The notes below the pieces were generated by a model that saw only the letters and a program-made list of their open reading frames with translations, was not told where the DNA came from and did no database searches. Below are positions 60,375 to 64,000 of a stretch of DNA of 64,000 bases, one piece after another. Both the position numbers and the translations under genes were made by a program. Source of the DNA: Fremontodendron californicum (Eukaryota > Streptophyta > Magnoliopsida > Malvales > Malvaceae); assembly GCA_030761205.1 (NCBI GenBank), contig JAULJL010000041.1:1746001-1810000 (forward strand), in the 5' to 3' direction. Position 1 is the stretch's first letter; each line of letters opens with the position of its first letter.

Positions 60375-60470
60375 AATAAAATTGTTAAAGATTAAAATTG
60401 TTAAATATTAAAATAAAATTGTTAAAGATTAAAATTTTAAATATTAAAATAAAATTGTTAAAGATTAAAT
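60375..60470. repeat. Short AT-rich tandem repeat
   Basis: ATTAAAATAAAATTGTTAAAG recurs about three times with a period of roughly 40-45 bp. Confidence 0.7.
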
Positions 60471-62007
60471 AAAAGATAATATGTTTTTAAATTTTTTAAG
60501 AAATAATAATAATTTGGGCATGTTTAGACTGTACCCTTTACAATTTTTTGCAAAGTCTAGATAGAATTTGAGATCCAAATTGTTGAAAAGGGTCGGGCAA
60601 AAAACAAGCATGTGCAATGTTTTTTTTTTTTTTTTGGTCATATAGCTTTTTTTAGGCTTTTTGAATAAACAATATTACAAGTTAAAAGAATTCTATAATT
60701 AATTTAGCCAAATTTTATTCTTAAAATCTCGATAATAAAGTCTTCGAATGTAATTCAAACCAAAGGATTAATTGCGGAACAAATATATATATGAAAAATT
60801 ATCTAATACACTATTGGTAAACTTTTTAAACTCAACTAATAGGATTTGGGAGTTGACAAATAATTTTTTAGAGTATATTTAAAAAACTAAAAAATTAATA
60901 TAATAAAAAAGGCAGATAGTAATTTTTTTATTCTTTTATGAAGTTTAAATATTTTATCAATAATGTATGAAATAATAAAGTCAAAGTTTAATTTTGGTCT
61001 TTTAGTATATTAATTATGTAGTTTTGGTTTTCGTACTCTATTTTTAATGAATTTAATCTCTTTATTTTTATTAAAAATAGATTTAAGAATAATTGATAAC
61101 GATATTAAATTTCTATAATTAAATTCAATTGTATCACTTTTTGGTTGACGATATAACACGCTAATTCCAATTTTTTGATCACGTAATACACATTAGTACC
61201 AAAAACTTTGTTTTTAAAATAAAAAAGATACTACTTTTTTTTTAGAATTAAAAAAAAAATTATTTAGCTAATATAAAATATAATATTTTAAGACTTTAAC
61301 ATGTCAAGTAATTACTAGAATTTCATGTCAGTCAAATTAAAGGGTAAATCTTAATACTGTTATAAATTTATTTTAAATCTATTTTAAATAAAACTATTAA
61401 AGATTAAATTCATTAAAATTTGAATAAAAGAACTAATCCAATAAAACTGAGATAGTAAAAAGATACATTGAGAATTTAACCAAATAAGGTGAAAATAATG
61501 TTAGCTTTAATAACCAAGCAAACTTTTGTTTTCATTAATTTTCACTGTTTATTTGGAGTGTCGGTGAGTTGTGGTGGGAAGGGATGTCGCTGTAACCCCC
61601 AAGTCACGAGTCTGACAGGAAAATGTAGTGTGAAGACTCAAAACATTATAGAATTTATTATAAGTTGAAAAGTTGTCGCATTATTTGTTATCCAACCAGT
61701 TTCTTCTTTGCTTTAAAAAAACAAGACTCCTCAGACAAAACATGCTGTCGTTTTCATTGTTTATCGTCTTCTCCACCACTCCATCATGTATGTTTATAAT
61801 TATTCATGTGATTAATTGATTTTTGTTTTTCGAACTTTTCAGTGACCACTGAAAATGGGTAAGCTTTTGCTTTTAAGTTTTAACAACAATTGTGTTTGAA
61901 CAAAAGAAATCCTATTCTGATAATAAGATAAAAATTATAGATTTTAAAATTCAAAACCAGACTCGTTGAATGTTTTATTTTAAGAGTAATTGTATAAATC
62001 AATTAAG
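60471..62007. other. Intergenic sequence; weak candidate gene start near 61742
   Basis: No long open frame. At 61742-61787 an ATG-led stretch followed by GTATGT, an AT-rich segment and CAG at 61840-61842 could be a first exon and intron. No downstream exon was found, so no gene is called. Confidence 0.3.
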
Positions 62008-62034
62008 TTATATATATATATATATATATATATT
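62008..62034. repeat. TA dinucleotide microsatellite
   Basis: Uninterrupted TA repeats. Confidence 0.9.
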
Positions 62035-63135
62035 TAATTATCAATAATAAGTTTTTTTTTTTTTTTTATAAAAAGACTAAGTATAAATTGTATTTGGACT
62101 CCTTCCGATTATGAGGTATTGTTTATTTTGAGACATCCATCACGATTTTATCTTTAAAAAAACACATATTGTTTGAAAAATGATAAACTCTTATTTATTA
62201 GTCATATTTAATATTTGATTATTAACTATAGAGGGGAGTGAATAATTATTCCATGATAATAGAATAAAGGAGAAATAAAATAAAATAAGTATTGCAAATT
62301 TTGGGTCTTTATAATGGAATATGTTAAAAAATATATTAATATATATTTGTTTAACTCGAAGAATAGGGATGGAATAAATCATGACTGTAAAAGATTAAGT
62401 TATCATTTTATAAAATTAATATATTATAAAAATAAAAATTAACATGTAAAATATTAATATCATATCTAAATTCGATCTCAAGATCGATTTATAAATATCT
62501 TTATGTTTAACTAGCATTTTATCAATATTTTAAATAATGAAGTCAATTTATAAATCAAAATTTATTTCCTATATTTTTAATATGTTTGTTGACATATGAA
62601 CTCGTATTTTATTAATTTTATGTGAACGAAATTATGTCATGACCATTTACTCTATTGTTTTATGGATTATTATTTGATACATTATCATATTTAGACTCCA
62701 CAAACAAGGTTAAAGAGGGTGATACATAATGGTAGGATATAGTAAAAAAATAAAAAATAAAAAATTAATTAAAAAAATAAGTGGGATATATGGTAACTTC
62801 TTAACCTGCTTGTGGAGTTAAAAAATTTACACTATTAATTTACCAAAAACAAACCCTTGTTTTATTCTGTAAGCAATAATTAAAATTCACAAGTATTACT
62901 AACATTTGGCTGGTTGAAGTGGTTAAGTGATTTCAATCACCAAGAAGAAAACCAAGATTTAAATACTGAGAGTCTTCAATATTGGAAGGATTTTATCATT
63001 ACATTTCGAATCCGACAAAAATTAAATTTTTATCAATTATAAAATAAAGATGAAAAACATCCTAAATTTACATCAAAAGAAATTCACAAATATTTAAATA
63101 TATATGCGAGTAAATTTCTTTACCCAAATGGAAAA
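62035..63135. other. AT-rich intergenic sequence, nothing recognised
   Basis: The short minus-strand open frame at 62191-62382 has no motif and AT-driven composition. A weak tRNA-like A-box at about 62915 is not enough to call a SINE. Confidence 0.4.
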
Positions 63136-63301
63136 ATATTTTGAACACAATATTCCAAATCGTGGGTAAAAAATGATTATATTCTTACAAAAAGTTTGTA
63201 AAGTTACTGCATTCTTATATTTTGAACAAAATATTCCAAATCGTGGGTAAAGAATGATTATATTCTTACAAAAAGTTTGTAAAAGTTATTGCATTCTTAT
63301 A
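63136..63301. repeat. Tandem duplication of 81 bp
   Basis: Two units starting ATATTTTGAAC at 63136 and 63217, with few differences. Function unknown. Confidence 0.85.
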
Positions 63302-64000
63302 TCCTATCCTCTGGGAAACATCAAAAAGTTGATTTGGATGAAACTTTTCTTTAACACGCCATCATCATAGTTAGATATGACAATGATAAAGACAACACAA
63401 ATATAATATAAAAAAATTAATTAAAATATAATATAATATAAAAAATAATATAAATATATGAATATATTAAAAAATATATATTCGAATTATTAATGTGTTA
63501 AAATTTATATAAATATATAACATCTTAAATATATTTATGATACGAAAATAACATAAATATAATATAAATACATGAATTATTAAATATAACCATAATATTT
63601 TCCCAATGATAATAGTCTAACCATAATATTTTCTTATTGCAAAATTTGCTTTTTGCCAAGTGATGATGGATTGAAACTTAGGAACCTTTATTATTGTAAT
63701 ATATATTAATTTTTATCAAATAAATACATTTGAATAAAATTGCTACTTAAATGTCAATAAATATTATTTATATTTAAAGTTTAATATGTCAATATATATC
63801 TTTTTTTACCAATAATAAATTAATTAGCTTAATCAGTAAGATTGTTTGTCTCGACATAAGTGATTATAGGTTCAAAGTTCAAACTTAATTTATTAATAGT
63901 CTATCAAAGAGATAATTTCCAACATATATCTGCTAGTCTGATGATTGAATGAATCTATCAATCTCAACGTTTTCGTATCCAACATGATTTTTATTTTTTT
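63302..64000. other. AT-rich intergenic sequence, nothing recognised
   Basis: No supported feature. AGGTTCAAAGTTC at about 63870 resembles a Pol III B-box, as in tRNA-derived SINEs, but the rest of a SINE could not be outlined. Confidence 0.4.

Noticed and set aside
63826..63900. tRNA-derived SINE
   Set aside because: A B-box-like word is present, but no clear A-box spacing, 3' tail or target duplication could be found.

Overview
This window is AT-rich plant nuclear DNA, most likely from a eudicot; I cannot name the species. The evidence is nested LTR retrotransposons with plant-type primer binding sites (complementary to tRNA-Asp and probably tRNA-Arg), MITEs, and no prokaryotic gene organisation. 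No host gene is convincing in either flank (1-10760 and 58500-64000). The flanks hold MITE-like elements, a TRIM-like element, minisatellites and unassigned AT-rich sequence.

Positions 10761-58499 are a nest of six LTR elements. A is a single minus-strand LTR of an Ogre/Tat-like family. It starts at 10761 and is cut into three visible pieces that run into a 200-N gap at 48400-48599. B (12950-19953, minus, target duplication GTTTT) and C (21724-47480, plus, target duplication AATAA) are both inserted in A. C belongs to the same LTR family as A, has LTRs of 4677 and 4046 bp, and has no recognisable coding capacity inside. D (32897-42319, plus, target duplication TAAGG) is inserted in an 81-bp tandem array of C. 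To the right of the gap, E (48600-55824, minus) is a close relative of D and sits inside F (55825-58499, minus), a relative of B.

The most interesting object is D. Its LTRs are both 1485 bp and almost identical, so the insertion is recent. It carries three long open frames: (1) a 912-residue Gag-protease frame fused to the C-terminal end of an integrase, with reverse transcriptase, RNase H and the integrase core missing; (2) a 178-residue protein with a basic stretch next to a four-cysteine cluster, which resembles the nucleic-acid-binding cysteine-rich proteins of carlaviruses and their relatives; (3) an intronless, full-length 215-residue LOG-like cytokinin riboside 5'-monophosphate phosphoribohydrolase with an intact PGGxGTxxE motif. 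Frames 2 and 3 lie in a 1.83-kb cassette bounded by A-tracts. The sister element E lacks exactly this cassette, although the two elements match on both sides of it. Each frame in the cassette has its own TATA-like box.

A reasonable reading, which is inference, is a non-autonomous Athila-like family. It supplies Gag and protease, borrows reverse transcriptase and integrase from a partner, and has acquired a cargo of a virus-like regulator plus a cytokinin-activating enzyme. Such a cargo could act on dividing or meristematic cells, from which new copies reach the germ line.
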